Shown piece by piece: positions 1 through 8,339 of a DNA stretch of 64,000 nt. Made by a program: the position numbers and the translations under genes. The notes under the pieces are model-generated. The model searched no databases, had not been told where the DNA came from, and saw nothing but the letters and a program-made list of their open reading frames with translations. Each line of letters opens with the position of its first letter. Position 1 is the stretch's first letter. This DNA is from Flavobacterium praedii (GTDB taxonomy: Bacteria; Bacteroidota; Bacteroidia; Flavobacteriales; Flavobacteriaceae), in NCBI RefSeq assembly GCF_026810365.1, contig NZ_CP113948.1:2071001-2135000 (forward strand). Direction: 5' to 3'.

Positions 1-746
1 ATTTTATTTAATTCTGATTTTTCCTCAAGGGTTGAATTTGGCATTGCTTTGATTCCTAAATCAATGGCTTTTTGAAAATCGCCCGATTTGAAACTCATAT
101 CCGATTTGAAATAGGATAATTTTTCAGCATATTTTTGATTACCGGAAACTTGATCAAATTGCTTGTTGGCCTCGGTATAATCATCCGATTCATAAGCCAT
201 GAAACCCATATAGTATTTGCTTTGGGTTCCGTATTCTTCAGACTTAGTTACTTTACTAAAATATCTTTTTGCTTCTTGAATTTTTTTAGCATTAAAATAA
301 GTGTAGCCTTTTTGAAAATTAAATTTATCCCGATTGCTTTCTACTAATACGCTTTCATCAACTTTATCAAACCATTCCAGTGCTGGTTTATAATCCCCAT
401 GATCAAAATAATAGTAAGCTACGTCAATGAAAGCCTGATTTTGTTTTCGACTGGCAGGATAATTTTCTACAAAAGCATTGATAAGTTCTTCGGCATTTTC
501 CTGTTCGGTACGAATGGCACAATTGGCAATATAATAGGCACAATCTGATTGTAGACCATCAGTTGTTGCAGTTTTTTCAACTTGTTTAAAAAGAATTTGC
601 GCCGATGCATATTGCTTGTCTTCGTATAAAGAAAGCGCTTTATCAAAATCTTTTAAAGAATAGGTATTTATCGAAGATTGTTGAGAATAAAGGGACGTTA
701 ATTGAACAAAAAAAAGCAATAAAAAAAGTCCAGAAAGTTTACGCAT
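1..746 (-). CDS. TPR-repeat secreted protein (N-terminal part, cut by window edge)
   Basis: The frame opens at the ATG at 744-746 and runs off the left edge without a stop, giving about 248 residues. It starts with a signal peptide (MRKLSGLFLLLFFVQLTSLYSQ). The rest is a run of 34-residue-like helical repeats with the usual TPR spacing of A/Y/G and P, for example the stretches around YYFDHGDYKPALEWFDKV and YYMGFMAYESDDYTEANKQF. This indicates an exported or periplasmic TPR scaffold. No enzymatic motif is visible. It is divergent from ftsE and shares the promoter region with it. Specific role unknown; the C-terminal part lies outside the window. Confidence 0.85.
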   Translation of the reverse strand, partial: MRKLSGLFLLLFFVQLTSLYSQQSSINTYSLKDFDKALSLYEDKQYASAQILFKQVEKTATTDGLQSDCAYYIANCAIRTEQENAEELINAFVENYPASRKQNQAFIDVAYYYFDHGDYKPALEWFDKVDESVLVESNRDKFNFQKGYTYFNAKKIQEAKRYFSKVTKSEEYGTQSKYYMGFMAYESDDYTEANKQFDQVSGNQKYAEKLSYFKSDMSFKSGDFQKAIDLGIKAMPNSTLEEKSELNK

Positions 747-766
747 TGTTATTTTTATTTAATGTT

Positions 767-774
767 CAAATATA
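767..774 (-). promoter_or_regulatory. -7 promoter box for the TPR gene
   Basis: TATATTTG on the minus strand fits the Bacteroidota -7 consensus TAnnTTTG. It lies about 20 bases upstream of the ATG at 746. Confidence 0.6.
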
Positions 775-885
775 TTTAATCTGTTTCTATAACGAAAGGC
801 TCGTTGCTTTTATTATAAAGTATTTTTTTAAACGGAATTCATATCAAACAGCGGCATCCAAAGGACAGAATAGTCTGAATTATAA

Positions 886-916
886 TTTGAAATTTAATTT
901 TTGCATTTTACTTTTG
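886..916 (+). promoter_or_regulatory. ftsE promoter (TTTG-N19-TACTTTTG)
   Basis: TTTG at 886-889 and TACTTTTG at 909-916 are 19 bases apart, a textbook Bacteroidota sigma-A spacing. A second weaker candidate is TTG at 914-916 followed after 19 bases by TACTTTTA at 936-943. Either gives a short leader before the ATG at 964. Confidence 0.6.
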
Positions 917-963
917 AATTTGGATTTTATCTTTTTACTTTTACCCAATAAACAATTTCTATT

Positions 964-1647
964 ATGTCACAATCAGTTCTGTCTTTAAAAAACGTAAACA
1001 TTTACCAAGAAGGAAAAATTATTTTATCTGATGTTAATTTAGAAGTCAACCATGGCGAATTCATTTACATCATAGGAAAAACAGGTTCTGGAAAAAGTAG
1101 TTTATTAAAAACATTATATGCTGATTTACCATTAACAGAAGGAGAAGGCAAAATTGTAGAATTTGATTTGGCTACTTTAAAAGAGGATGACATTCCTTTT
1201 TTGAGAAGAAAAATTGGAATTGTTTTCCAAGATTTTAAATTATTACCAGATCGTTCCGTAAAAGACAATATGCTTTTTGTTTTGAAAGCAACGGGTTGGG
1301 TTGATAAAGAAGAAATGGATGCCAAAATTGAAGAAGTACTTTCTAAAGTAAACATGAAAGATTTTGCCAATAAAATGCCACACCAACTTTCTGGAGGAGA
1401 ACAACAAAGAGTTGCTATAGCAAGAGCTTTATTGAACGATCCAGAATTTATTCTTGCAGACGAACCAACGGGAAATCTTGACCCTCAGACTAGTATTGAA
1501 GTGCTAGAAGTTTTAAGAAAAATCAATGCCAACGGCAAAACAGTTATTATGGCAACTCACGATTATGCCTTGCTAATGAAATTCCCTAGTAAAACCTTAA
1601 AATGTGAAGATGCTACCATTTTTGAAGTGGTACAAAGAACGGTGTAA
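964..1647 (+). CDS. ftsE: Cell division ABC transporter ATP-binding protein FtsE
   Basis: A 227-residue ABC ATPase with Walker A GKTGSGKS (about 38-45), signature LSGGEQQR (about 142-149) and Walker B ILADEPTG, followed by the D-loop and a switch histidine in MATHD. Length and motif spacing match FtsE, which with membrane partner FtsX controls peptidoglycan hydrolases at the septum. No ftsX is in the window; in Bacteroidota the two genes are often unlinked. The stop overlaps the next gene's start (TAATG at 1645-1649), so they are probably co-transcribed although functionally unrelated. A LolD-like role is the main alternative. Confidence 0.88.
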   Translation: MSQSVLSLKNVNIYQEGKIILSDVNLEVNHGEFIYIIGKTGSGKSSLLKTLYADLPLTEGEGKIVEFDLATLKEDDIPFLRRKIGIVFQDFKLLPDRSVKDNMLFVLKATGWVDKEEMDAKIEEVLSKVNMKDFANKMPHQLSGGEQQRVAIARALLNDPEFILADEPTGNLDPQTSIEVLEVLRKINANGKTVIMATHDYALLMKFPSKTLKCEDATIFEVVQRTV

Positions 1648-2534
1648 TGCTATCGATTCTTATTCCTACGTACAATTACAATGTATATCCGCTTGTTTTA
1701 GAATTACATAAGCAATGTTTAGATTGTGGAATTGAGTTCGAAATTTTGTGTCAGGATGATGCATCGAATTCAAATTGGAATATAGATAATCAAAAAATAG
1801 AATTCATAAATGATTGTTCTTTTTTTATAAATAATTCCAACCTAGGAAGAGGAGAGAACATCAATTCATTAGTCAAAAAATCGAAATTCGACTGGTTGCT
1901 CATCATGGATTGCGATACTTTTCCAACCCAAAATAATTTTATTCAAAAATATTGTGCAGTCATTCCAAATACATCAGTTGTTTTTGGCGGAATTCAATAT
2001 GTGAATGAAAAACCCAGCAAAGAAGAACTTTTACGTTGGGTTTACGGTAAGAAAAGAGAATCGCTTTCTGTTGAATTTAGAAATAAAAATTCCAATTTCA
2101 GGGCATTAACTTCTAATTTATTGATCAAAAAAGAAATTATAGAACAAAATCCTTTTGAAGCAACTATTACAAAATATGGTTATGAAGATCTTTGTTTTTT
2201 ATCCGAATTAGAAACCAAGAATATTAAAATTTCTCATATTGACAATCCAACTTTTCATTTGAATTTAGAAACTTCTATTCTTTTTTTAGAGAAAACAAGA
2301 ACAGCTATTGAAAATCTAGTTTACATTGTCAATTCAGATAAATTTTCTACTATTGACAGCAAGATCAATTCGGCTTATATTATTTTAAAAAAGTTAAAAT
2401 TAGTTACGATAACAACTTTCATTTTCAAGAAAACAGAATCAAAGATAATAGTTAATTTACTTTCTAAAAATCCGTCTCTTTTTCTATTTGATCTTTATAA
2501 ATTGGGGTACTATTGCAGTATGCAGTCCAAGTAA
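1647..2534 (+). CDS. Family 2 glycosyltransferase
   Basis: 295 residues with a GT-A fold: N-terminal SILIPTYNYN, then a DxD-type metal/nucleotide-sugar site in LLIMDCDTFP (about 87-89). GT2 enzymes transfer a sugar from a nucleotide donor by inversion, here probably to a lipid-linked glycan. Its start overlaps the ftsE stop and its end abuts the convergent GT4 gene at 2535 with no intergenic base. It is the first gene of the surface polysaccharide locus. No transmembrane segment is evident, so it probably acts at the cytoplasmic membrane face. Donor and acceptor cannot be told from sequence. Confidence 0.85.
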   Translation: MLSILIPTYNYNVYPLVLELHKQCLDCGIEFEILCQDDASNSNWNIDNQKIEFINDCSFFINNSNLGRGENINSLVKKSKFDWLLIMDCDTFPTQNNFIQKYCAVIPNTSVVFGGIQYVNEKPSKEELLRWVYGKKRESLSVEFRNKNSNFRALTSNLLIKKEIIEQNPFEATITKYGYEDLCFLSELETKNIKISHIDNPTFHLNLETSILFLEKTRTAIENLVYIVNSDKFSTIDSKINSAYIILKKLKLVTITTFIFKKTESKIIVNLLSKNPSLFLFDLYKLGYYCSMQSK

Positions 2535-3629
2535 TTATTGCTTTACCAAACTTTCAAAAAGCATTTTCCATTGTTTCATTATAATCTCTAAATCATATTT
2601 TCTTACACTCTCTTTCGCATTTTCACCCATTTTTATTCTCCAATTTTCATCATCAATAAGCAGTTCCAGTTTCTTAACGAATGAATCAACATTTCCATCT
2701 TCAATCAAAAAACCATTTTCTCCTTCATTTATAATTGCTCTGGGACCAATTGGGCAGTCATAAGCAAGGCAAGGCAATCCTGAAGCCATTGCTTCAAGCA
2801 AAACCATTGGAAATCCCTCGGAACGTGAAGTCATAACAAATAGCGCCGAAGACAAGTATTCTTCTGAAATATTTTTTACAGGTTCGTTTAAATTCACATT
2901 AAATTCCAATCCTTGTTCTAAAATTGTTTGCTTTAAATCCGTCACCGAACCTCCATAAATATCCAAAATCCAATCGAAATGTTTATCTATCACTTTTTTC
3001 CAAATAATTAGTAATCGATCGAGTCCTTTCTCATAAGAATTCCGGGCAACTGCAATTACTTTTTTAGACTTTAAATCTGATAACTCTCCGTTTTGTATCC
3101 ACGATGGATTAGAAATAACCAAACTATTATTCACATTCCATTCCAGCAAACCTTCATTGGACAACGCTACTAATTTCGAAAATTTATTAGCACTAAAATC
3201 TTTGAATTTATACTTGAGCGAACTTTTAAATCTTGAAATTAAATTCGACTTTAATGGTCTTTCTTCAATGTATTTTGAGCCGTGACATTCCAAAACAATT
3301 GGGATTTTAGCAAATAGAAAAAATGGAATTGTAAAGGCTTTTAAACCATTATCCGAAACAATAATGACATCGGGTTGAATGGTTTGAATTTTCGATTTTA
3401 AAGAGTTCCGATAAGAATTAAAGAAATTAAAAATCGTTCCCTCCAGCATCATATCATGAAAAACAATCTTTTCGTTGAAAGAATAGAATAATGGAAAGTT
3501 CCCATGATTTTGGGTAAGAACATGAACTTCATACCCAAAATTCTCGATAAGGTAATTTAGTTTTAAAGACAAAACTCTGGCGACCCCACCTTCATTATTT
3601 AATTTAGGAACTATATACAGCAACTTCAT
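2535..3629 (-). CDS. Family 4 glycosyltransferase
   Basis: 364 residues with GT-B architecture. The N-terminal acceptor domain starts with the glycine loop of KLNNEGGVARVLSLKL. The C-terminal Rossmann domain carries the donor-site pattern SRSEGFPMVLLEAMASGLP, an EX7E motif of retaining GT4 enzymes, and then YDCPIGP. The start overlaps the end of the FdtA-like gene by 4 bases (3626-3629), indicating translational coupling in the minus-strand glycan operon. It resembles the GT4 gene at 4032-5135 (shared DCPxGP block after the EX7E motif), which suggests related donor sugars or an old duplication. Sugar specificity unknown. Confidence 0.87.
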   Translation of the reverse strand: MKLLYIVPKLNNEGGVARVLSLKLNYLIENFGYEVHVLTQNHGNFPLFYSFNEKIVFHDMMLEGTIFNFFNSYRNSLKSKIQTIQPDVIIVSDNGLKAFTIPFFLFAKIPIVLECHGSKYIEERPLKSNLISRFKSSLKYKFKDFSANKFSKLVALSNEGLLEWNVNNSLVISNPSWIQNGELSDLKSKKVIAVARNSYEKGLDRLLIIWKKVIDKHFDWILDIYGGSVTDLKQTILEQGLEFNVNLNEPVKNISEEYLSSALFVMTSRSEGFPMVLLEAMASGLPCLAYDCPIGPRAIINEGENGFLIEDGNVDSFVKKLELLIDDENWRIKMGENAKESVRKYDLEIIMKQWKMLFESLVKQ

Positions 3630-4030
3630 TTTTTGGAAATCAAGAATTCATCAAAGTCTCTTATATAATCCTCTTCCAAAAAATCATCCGAAGCCAAAAC
3701 CAAACACACAGCACCCGAAGAAAAATTTTCAAGCTCCCGCCAAATCCCCGTTGGAATCAATAGGCCAACATTCGGTTTATTCAACAAATAACGCTTCTCT
3801 TCAATTCCGTCATTTACGGTTACTTCAAAACTACCACTCAAAGCGATTAGTACTTCCTGTTGATTGATATGAGCATGCCCTCCTCTAAAAGCAGTACTTG
3901 GCACATCAAAAAGATAATAAACCCGCTTGAATTCAAAGGGCAAAAAATCACTTTGAATGATTCCTAAATTCCCTCTTACATCTTCAACAACCGGTATTTT
4001 TAATACTTGAATCTCATTTATCGTTTCCAT
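3626..4030 (-). CDS. FdtA/QdtA-family sugar 3,4-ketoisomerase (cupin)
   Basis: 134 residues, a single cupin domain with GGHAHINQQEVLIALSGSFEVTV providing the conserved His residues. The family (FdtA, QdtA, WxcM C-terminal domain) isomerises dTDP-4-keto-6-deoxyglucose to the 3-keto sugar, feeding a PLP aminotransferase that makes dTDP-3-amino-3,6-dideoxyhexose. The matching aminotransferase is at 8340-9470 in the same locus. RmlA and RmlB, needed for the substrate, are not in the window. It overlaps the downstream GT4 by 4 bases and sits 1 base from the upstream GT4. Stereochemistry (Fuc3N or Qui3N route) cannot be fixed from sequence alone. Confidence 0.85.
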   Translation of the reverse strand: METINEIQVLKIPVVEDVRGNLGIIQSDFLPFEFKRVYYLFDVPSTAFRGGHAHINQQEVLIALSGSFEVTVNDGIEEKRYLLNKPNVGLLIPTGIWRELENFSSGAVCLVLASDDFLEEDYIRDFDEFLISKK

Positions 4031-4031
4031 A

Positions 4032-5135
4032 TTAAATTGTCTTGATTTGCATTAAATCCAACCATTGTTTTCCTATTGTATCCAACAAAAAGCGAGTTAC
4101 ACTTTCTTTTGCATTTTGTTTACAATGTTGATATACTATTTCATTCTCCACCAATACATTCATTGCTTCGGTTAGTTTTTCTGTATTTTGGTCTTCTACG
4201 AGAATTCCATTTTTATAATTAATAATCATTTCACCTGGTCCACAAGGACAATCAAACGAAACAACTGGAGTACCGCAGGCCAATGATTCCAATATAACAT
4301 TTGGCAAGCCCTCATTTTTACTACTCAAAACTAAAAATCGAGCGTTTTTTAAATAGTTGAAAGGATTATTTTGGTACCCTAAAAAGTGAACAAAATCAAC
4401 CACATTAGATTCTTTTGCTACTTTTTTCAATCCTTCACTATCTCCTTCGCCCACTATTACAAGATGAATTTGTTTGTTCTTTAAAACAGAATTGGCATAA
4501 CTCAAGATCAATTTGTCAAACTGTTTTATATTATTTTCATATTGTCCAATTGCAATTATAAAGTCAAAATCTACAGCAATTGGTTCATCATACTTTTCAT
4601 AAATCTCTTCTAAATTAACTGGATTTGGAATCCTAATTACATTCTTCAATTGATGTTTTTTGACTATCAATTCTTCCATTTGATTGGTTATTGCCACATT
4701 GGCATAACAATGGTTGTACATTAATCGTGTCAACCAAGAATTATTGGGCATATAATGGTCAATCAAAAAACTGTGAACTGTAAAAATTGTTTTAGCATTA
4801 TACATAAATCTAGCCAAAACCAATTCCTGTATGACTTTGGTTCGAAATCGAAAATCAATTATAAAATCAAAATCATTTTCTTTAAGATACTTTCTCAAGG
4901 AATCCAATCGTTTCATCTTATTGAAAAAGCCATTACTTTTATTCTTCAACAAACCCAAATTGACCAATTTCCCAGAATACGGATACGAAACTTCATCCAA
5001 AACAATGATAATATGAACATCAATATTGTTTTTAGCAAAGAAAACAGACAAATTCGCCATCACTTTATCACTGCCGCCACCACTTAATCGATAACCGATT
5101 AATGCAATTTTATGTTTTTTGTGCCGCAATATCAT
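4032..5135 (-). CDS. Family 4 glycosyltransferase
   Basis: 367 residues, GT-B fold. The N-terminus has GYRLSGGGSDKVMANLS, the acceptor-domain glycine loop. The C-terminal domain has SSKNEGLPNVILESLACGTP (EX7E donor site) and FDCPCGPGEM. It is the first gene of the minus-strand block 5135-2535, with its own -7 box at 5158-5165, and is divergent from the GT2 gene at 5182. It probably adds one sugar to a lipid-linked oligosaccharide at the inner membrane. Donor unknown. Confidence 0.87.
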   Translation of the reverse strand: MILRHKKHKIALIGYRLSGGGSDKVMANLSVFFAKNNIDVHIIIVLDEVSYPYSGKLVNLGLLKNKSNGFFNKMKRLDSLRKYLKENDFDFIIDFRFRTKVIQELVLARFMYNAKTIFTVHSFLIDHYMPNNSWLTRLMYNHCYANVAITNQMEELIVKKHQLKNVIRIPNPVNLEEIYEKYDEPIAVDFDFIIAIGQYENNIKQFDKLILSYANSVLKNKQIHLVIVGEGDSEGLKKVAKESNVVDFVHFLGYQNNPFNYLKNARFLVLSSKNEGLPNVILESLACGTPVVSFDCPCGPGEMIINYKNGILVEDQNTEKLTEAMNVLVENEIVYQHCKQNAKESVTRFLLDTIGKQWLDLMQIKTI

Positions 5136-5157
5136 TTTCGTTTTGTTATTTTCGTTT

Positions 5158-5165
5158 CAAATATA
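5158..5165 (-). promoter_or_regulatory. -7 promoter box for the GT4/fdtA/GT4 block
   Basis: TATATTTG on the minus strand, 22 bases before the ATG at 5135. A TTG lies 24 bases upstream, slightly wider than usual. The box sits in the 46-bp divergent gap with the GT2 gene. Confidence 0.5.
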
Positions 5166-5181
5166 ACTATTTTAAAAAATA

Positions 5182-6084
5182 ATGCAGAACAATCCACTCG
5201 TTACTATTATTTGTTTGTGCTACAACCACGAATCTTACGTAGTTGAGACTTTGAATTCTGTCATTAACCAATTGTATCCTTCTATTGAACTTATTATTGT
5301 TGATGATTGCAGTAGCGATAACTCAAAAACAATTATTACAACTTGGCTTGAAAAAATTCCTGAAATTCAGTTTATCGCCAATGAAACCAATTTAGGAAAT
5401 ACAAAATCATTCAACAAAGCGCTAAAACTAGCCAAAGGAGAATATGTAATTGACTTGGCTGCTGATGATGTGCTATTGCCTAATTGTGTGGCGTTGCAAA
5501 TTAATGCTTTCAAAAATAGTCAATACACAAACCTTGGAGTTGTTTACGGTAATGTTGAATTAATTTCGGAAAAGGGAACCTTTGACTCTTATTATTTCCC
5601 TGTAAACAATCAAAAAAAAGCAATAGAAAACCGAATTACGGGAGACATTTATCAATCGGTTCTTTCTGGTGGTAATAGTATTTGTTCGGTATCGGCAATG
5701 ATTAAGAAAACCGTATTAGATCATTTACAAGGTTATGATGAAAAACTTGCATATGAAGATTTGGATTTTTGGATACGGGCTTCTCGTGTTTATGAATTTG
5801 ATTTTATCGACGAACCTCTTGTTCAAAAACGAATAGTTGCTAATTCACTTGGAAGTGATTTCTTTAAAAAAAGGGATAACCGAGCCAGAAAAATAAATCA
5901 TTCTACTTACTTAATCCTAAAAAAAGCAATAGCACTAAACCAAACCAGAACTGAAGATTTGGCTATTCAAAAAAGAGTTCATCACGAAATTATTCACACC
6001 TTACGAATCAATGATTTTGGCTTGTTTCTAAAGCTTATCGAATTGCGGGTTTTGTTGATTAAAAGAAAAGTATTTCGCCATTAA
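5182..6084 (+). CDS. Family 2 glycosyltransferase
   Basis: 300 residues with a classic GT2 N-terminus (VTIICLCYNHESYVVETLNSV), the nucleotide site IIVDDCSSDNS and the DxD-like DLAADDVLL at about 92-100. It is the only plus-strand gene inside an otherwise minus-strand block and splits that block into two transcription units. It is convergent with the acyltransferase at 6100, 15 bases away. This orientation suggests it was inserted or inverted independently of its neighbours. Likely transfers one sugar of the surface glycan; donor not deducible. Confidence 0.86.
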   Translation: MQNNPLVTIICLCYNHESYVVETLNSVINQLYPSIELIIVDDCSSDNSKTIITTWLEKIPEIQFIANETNLGNTKSFNKALKLAKGEYVIDLAADDVLLPNCVALQINAFKNSQYTNLGVVYGNVELISEKGTFDSYYFPVNNQKKAIENRITGDIYQSVLSGGNSICSVSAMIKKTVLDHLQGYDEKLAYEDLDFWIRASRVYEFDFIDEPLVQKRIVANSLGSDFFKKRDNRARKINHSTYLILKKAIALNQTRTEDLAIQKRVHHEIIHTLRINDFGLFLKLIELRVLLIKRKVFRH

Positions 6085-6099
6085 CCCCTTTTTTTCAAT

Positions 6100-6855
6100 C
6101 TAAACAATCAATATTTCATCCAAAGCACTTCTTTCCCCTTCCCAATCTCTTGAAATATTTTTTCTAATTAATTTTGCAGGAATTCCTCCAATTAGAATAT
6201 TGGTTCCCCCTTTAGAATAATCTGAATTGCACAAACTATTAGAAGCAATTGTACAATAATCTGGTGTTTGGGTTTTTGACATTATAGAAACTCGATTCCC
6301 GAAATAATTGTAATTCCCTAAACAAATTGGAGCTGTAATCGGGAATCTTTCGCCTGTAAGTGTATCTATCATTTGATGGAAATTGGTGTCCATTATTTGT
6401 GACTCGGAACCAATACGGCAATAATCCCCTAAGACTATTTTTTCGATACAAATCAATTTACCATTGGAACCTAAAGACGACATATGCCCAAGTTCACAAG
6501 AACCTTTTTCTCCTACGTAAACAAAATAATCTTTCCCAAATTGCACATGACCCTTAAAAATCATTTTCCCCTCAATAAAAACTTCGGCAATTCCTTTATG
6601 CAAGGTATTCATTTCATAAGGCTGACCAAAACCTATCATTCCACGTTTCACATTTCCTTGAATTATAATTTCTCCTTTTATCGAACTGAATTTTACTCTC
6701 CCATAGAAAAAAACTGGAAGCTTTTTTGCAATTGAAAAAGGGAATTTTTTCCAATTGAAATAAAGCGTTTTCATCCAATTTACTTTAAAATAAAACCTGA
6801 TTTTATGATAAATCGTTCGCAGTTTTCGATATTTATTTTTAGCAAAATCAATCAT
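6100..6855 (-). CDS. Left-handed beta-helix (hexapeptide) acyltransferase
   Basis: 251 residues. After a basic N-terminal helix the protein is mainly imperfect hexapeptide repeats, e.g. KGHVQFGKDYFVYVGEKGSC and the later IVLGDYCRIGSESQI and ICLGNYNYFGNRVSI, ending with GGIPAKLIRKNI, the usual exit of LbH acetyltransferases. Such enzymes O- or N-acetylate sugars using acetyl-CoA. In this locus it might acetylate the 3-amino sugar (an FdtC-like role) or a hydroxyl, but it is longer than FdtC and I cannot assign it. Its start overlaps the end of the flippase gene by 8 bases, so it is in the same operon. Confidence 0.75.
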   Translation of the reverse strand: MIDFAKNKYRKLRTIYHKIRFYFKVNWMKTLYFNWKKFPFSIAKKLPVFFYGRVKFSSIKGEIIIQGNVKRGMIGFGQPYEMNTLHKGIAEVFIEGKMIFKGHVQFGKDYFVYVGEKGSCELGHMSSLGSNGKLICIEKIVLGDYCRIGSESQIMDTNFHQMIDTLTGERFPITAPICLGNYNYFGNRVSIMSKTQTPDYCTIASNSLCNSDYSKGGTNILIGGIPAKLIRKNISRDWEGERSALDEILIV

Positions 6856-8335
6856 TTTTTCTCTTAGTTATCGAATTAAATAAAAATTTAAAACCTATTT
6901 TTTTATTCAAATGATATAAAACAAATCCTAAAGACAGTAATATCATTACTGCCATCAAGCTATATTTTAAAATTGGATTTGGAATAAATCGCATAAAAAA
7001 AGTGGCAACACACATGATGATGCAAATCAAATAAGCACAATAAAATTCAGCATCAAAATAGAAATCATACCTCATCTTTGTAATTATTTTTATGGCAATT
7101 AAGTGTATCAAGTAGTAAATCAAAAAACTAAACCCCAATCCTTCTAATCCATAAAAATAATACCCAAGCATATTTAAAATAACAGACAAAAAGTTAAATC
7201 CTAAAGCGGTTTTAATAAATACATTCGAATCACCTTTGGCGATTAATATATAACCCATTGACCATGAAACTGCCCGAAACAACATCGCCAGTATTCCAAA
7301 ACACACCATCGGTATAATCGAAACAAACTTTGAAGTGTATAAAATTTTTATGATAAGCGGAACAAAAGTCAAAAATAGAATTATTATTGGAGTTATGATA
7401 AAGATGGACATGTAAGATTGTTCCATTACGCTAACTCTGATTTTTTTGTTATCGTTACAAATTGAAGATAATTTTGGAAAATAATCGGTACTCATAACTG
7501 TAAAAACAATTCCGACATACGAATTCAGTAATGTAAAACCCGCATTATAAAAACCGACTTCTTTCAGTCCTCCACTCTTTCCAACATAAATCTGAATGAG
7601 GTATGATGCCAATAAAGTCAATAATCCACTTAATGTCAGCATTATTCCGAGTTTGATAATGCTTTTTCCCTCAACGAATAATTGAGCATTAGAAATAGCT
7701 GTTTTCTCAATTTTAATATTTCTGGAATAATAAAAAGACACCAACAAAGAAGAAACAGAAGTTACCACAATCGTTGGCACAATAGCGTCAATTCTATAAA
7801 AGTAAAACAACGGGATGGAGAACAACAATCCTATCAAATTTCCATAAAAATTAGCTTTCGCTAATATTTTTAACTTCCGCAATCCTTGAAAGACCACCAT
7901 TTGTCCAACAGACAACTGCTTAAACAACAAAGTTATTGACAAATAAATAAACAAATAGGTATAATTTGAATTCCCAAAAGTAAGCTCACTCAAACAGCTT
8001 GAAAACGATGCAACCACCAAGCTTCCAAAAATTCCAGTTACAAATGCAATTTTTTTAACTATTGCAATTATTGGCGAAACACTGTTTATATCGGCTGAAT
8101 TATACAGTTCTGAAATATGTTTTATGGCGCTGGTTTCAATTCCTAAACCAGTAACACCGCTGACCATATTCAATGCCGAATTCAACAACGAAATAATTCC
8201 CATTCCTGCCGGACCAATAAATATCGCAATCAGTTTTGTTCTAACAATTGAAATAATAATATTTAAAAATTGCATTCCACCAAAAATAGAGGTTGCTTTT
8301 ACAATTTGCAGGTATGAAGATTTACTTTCCGTCAA
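6848..8335 (-). CDS. Polysaccharide flippase (Wzx-like, MATE/MOP superfamily)
   Basis: 495 residues, strongly hydrophobic, with about 12-14 predicted membrane segments. It starts TSIFGGMQFLNIIISIVRTKLIAIFIGPAGMGI, the typical opening of O-antigen/teichoic-acid flippases. The family moves undecaprenyl-PP-linked repeat units across the inner membrane. It lies between the aminotransferase (4-base gap upstream) and the acyltransferase (8-base overlap downstream). No Wzy polymerase is recognisable in the window, so the glycan may be a single unit transferred directly, or wzy may lie elsewhere. Confidence 0.85.
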   Translation of the reverse strand: MTESKSSYLQIVKATSIFGGMQFLNIIISIVRTKLIAIFIGPAGMGIISLLNSALNMVSGVTGLGIETSAIKHISELYNSADINSVSPIIAIVKKIAFVTGIFGSLVVASFSSCLSELTFGNSNYTYLFIYLSITLLFKQLSVGQMVVFQGLRKLKILAKANFYGNLIGLLFSIPLFYFYRIDAIVPTIVVTSVSSLLVSFYYSRNIKIEKTAISNAQLFVEGKSIIKLGIMLTLSGLLTLLASYLIQIYVGKSGGLKEVGFYNAGFTLLNSYVGIVFTVMSTDYFPKLSSICNDNKKIRVSVMEQSYMSIFIITPIIILFLTFVPLIIKILYTSKFVSIIPMVCFGILAMLFRAVSWSMGYILIAKGDSNVFIKTALGFNFLSVILNMLGYYFYGLEGLGFSFLIYYLIHLIAIKIITKMRYDFYFDAEFYCAYLICIIMCVATFFMRFIPNPILKYSLMAVMILLSLGFVLYHLNKKIGFKFLFNSITKRKND

Positions 8336-8339
8336 AATT

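Noticed and set aside
605..988. 127-codon plus-strand frame
   Set aside because: It lies antisense to the TPR gene and across the ftsE promoter; the translated sequence is low complexity.
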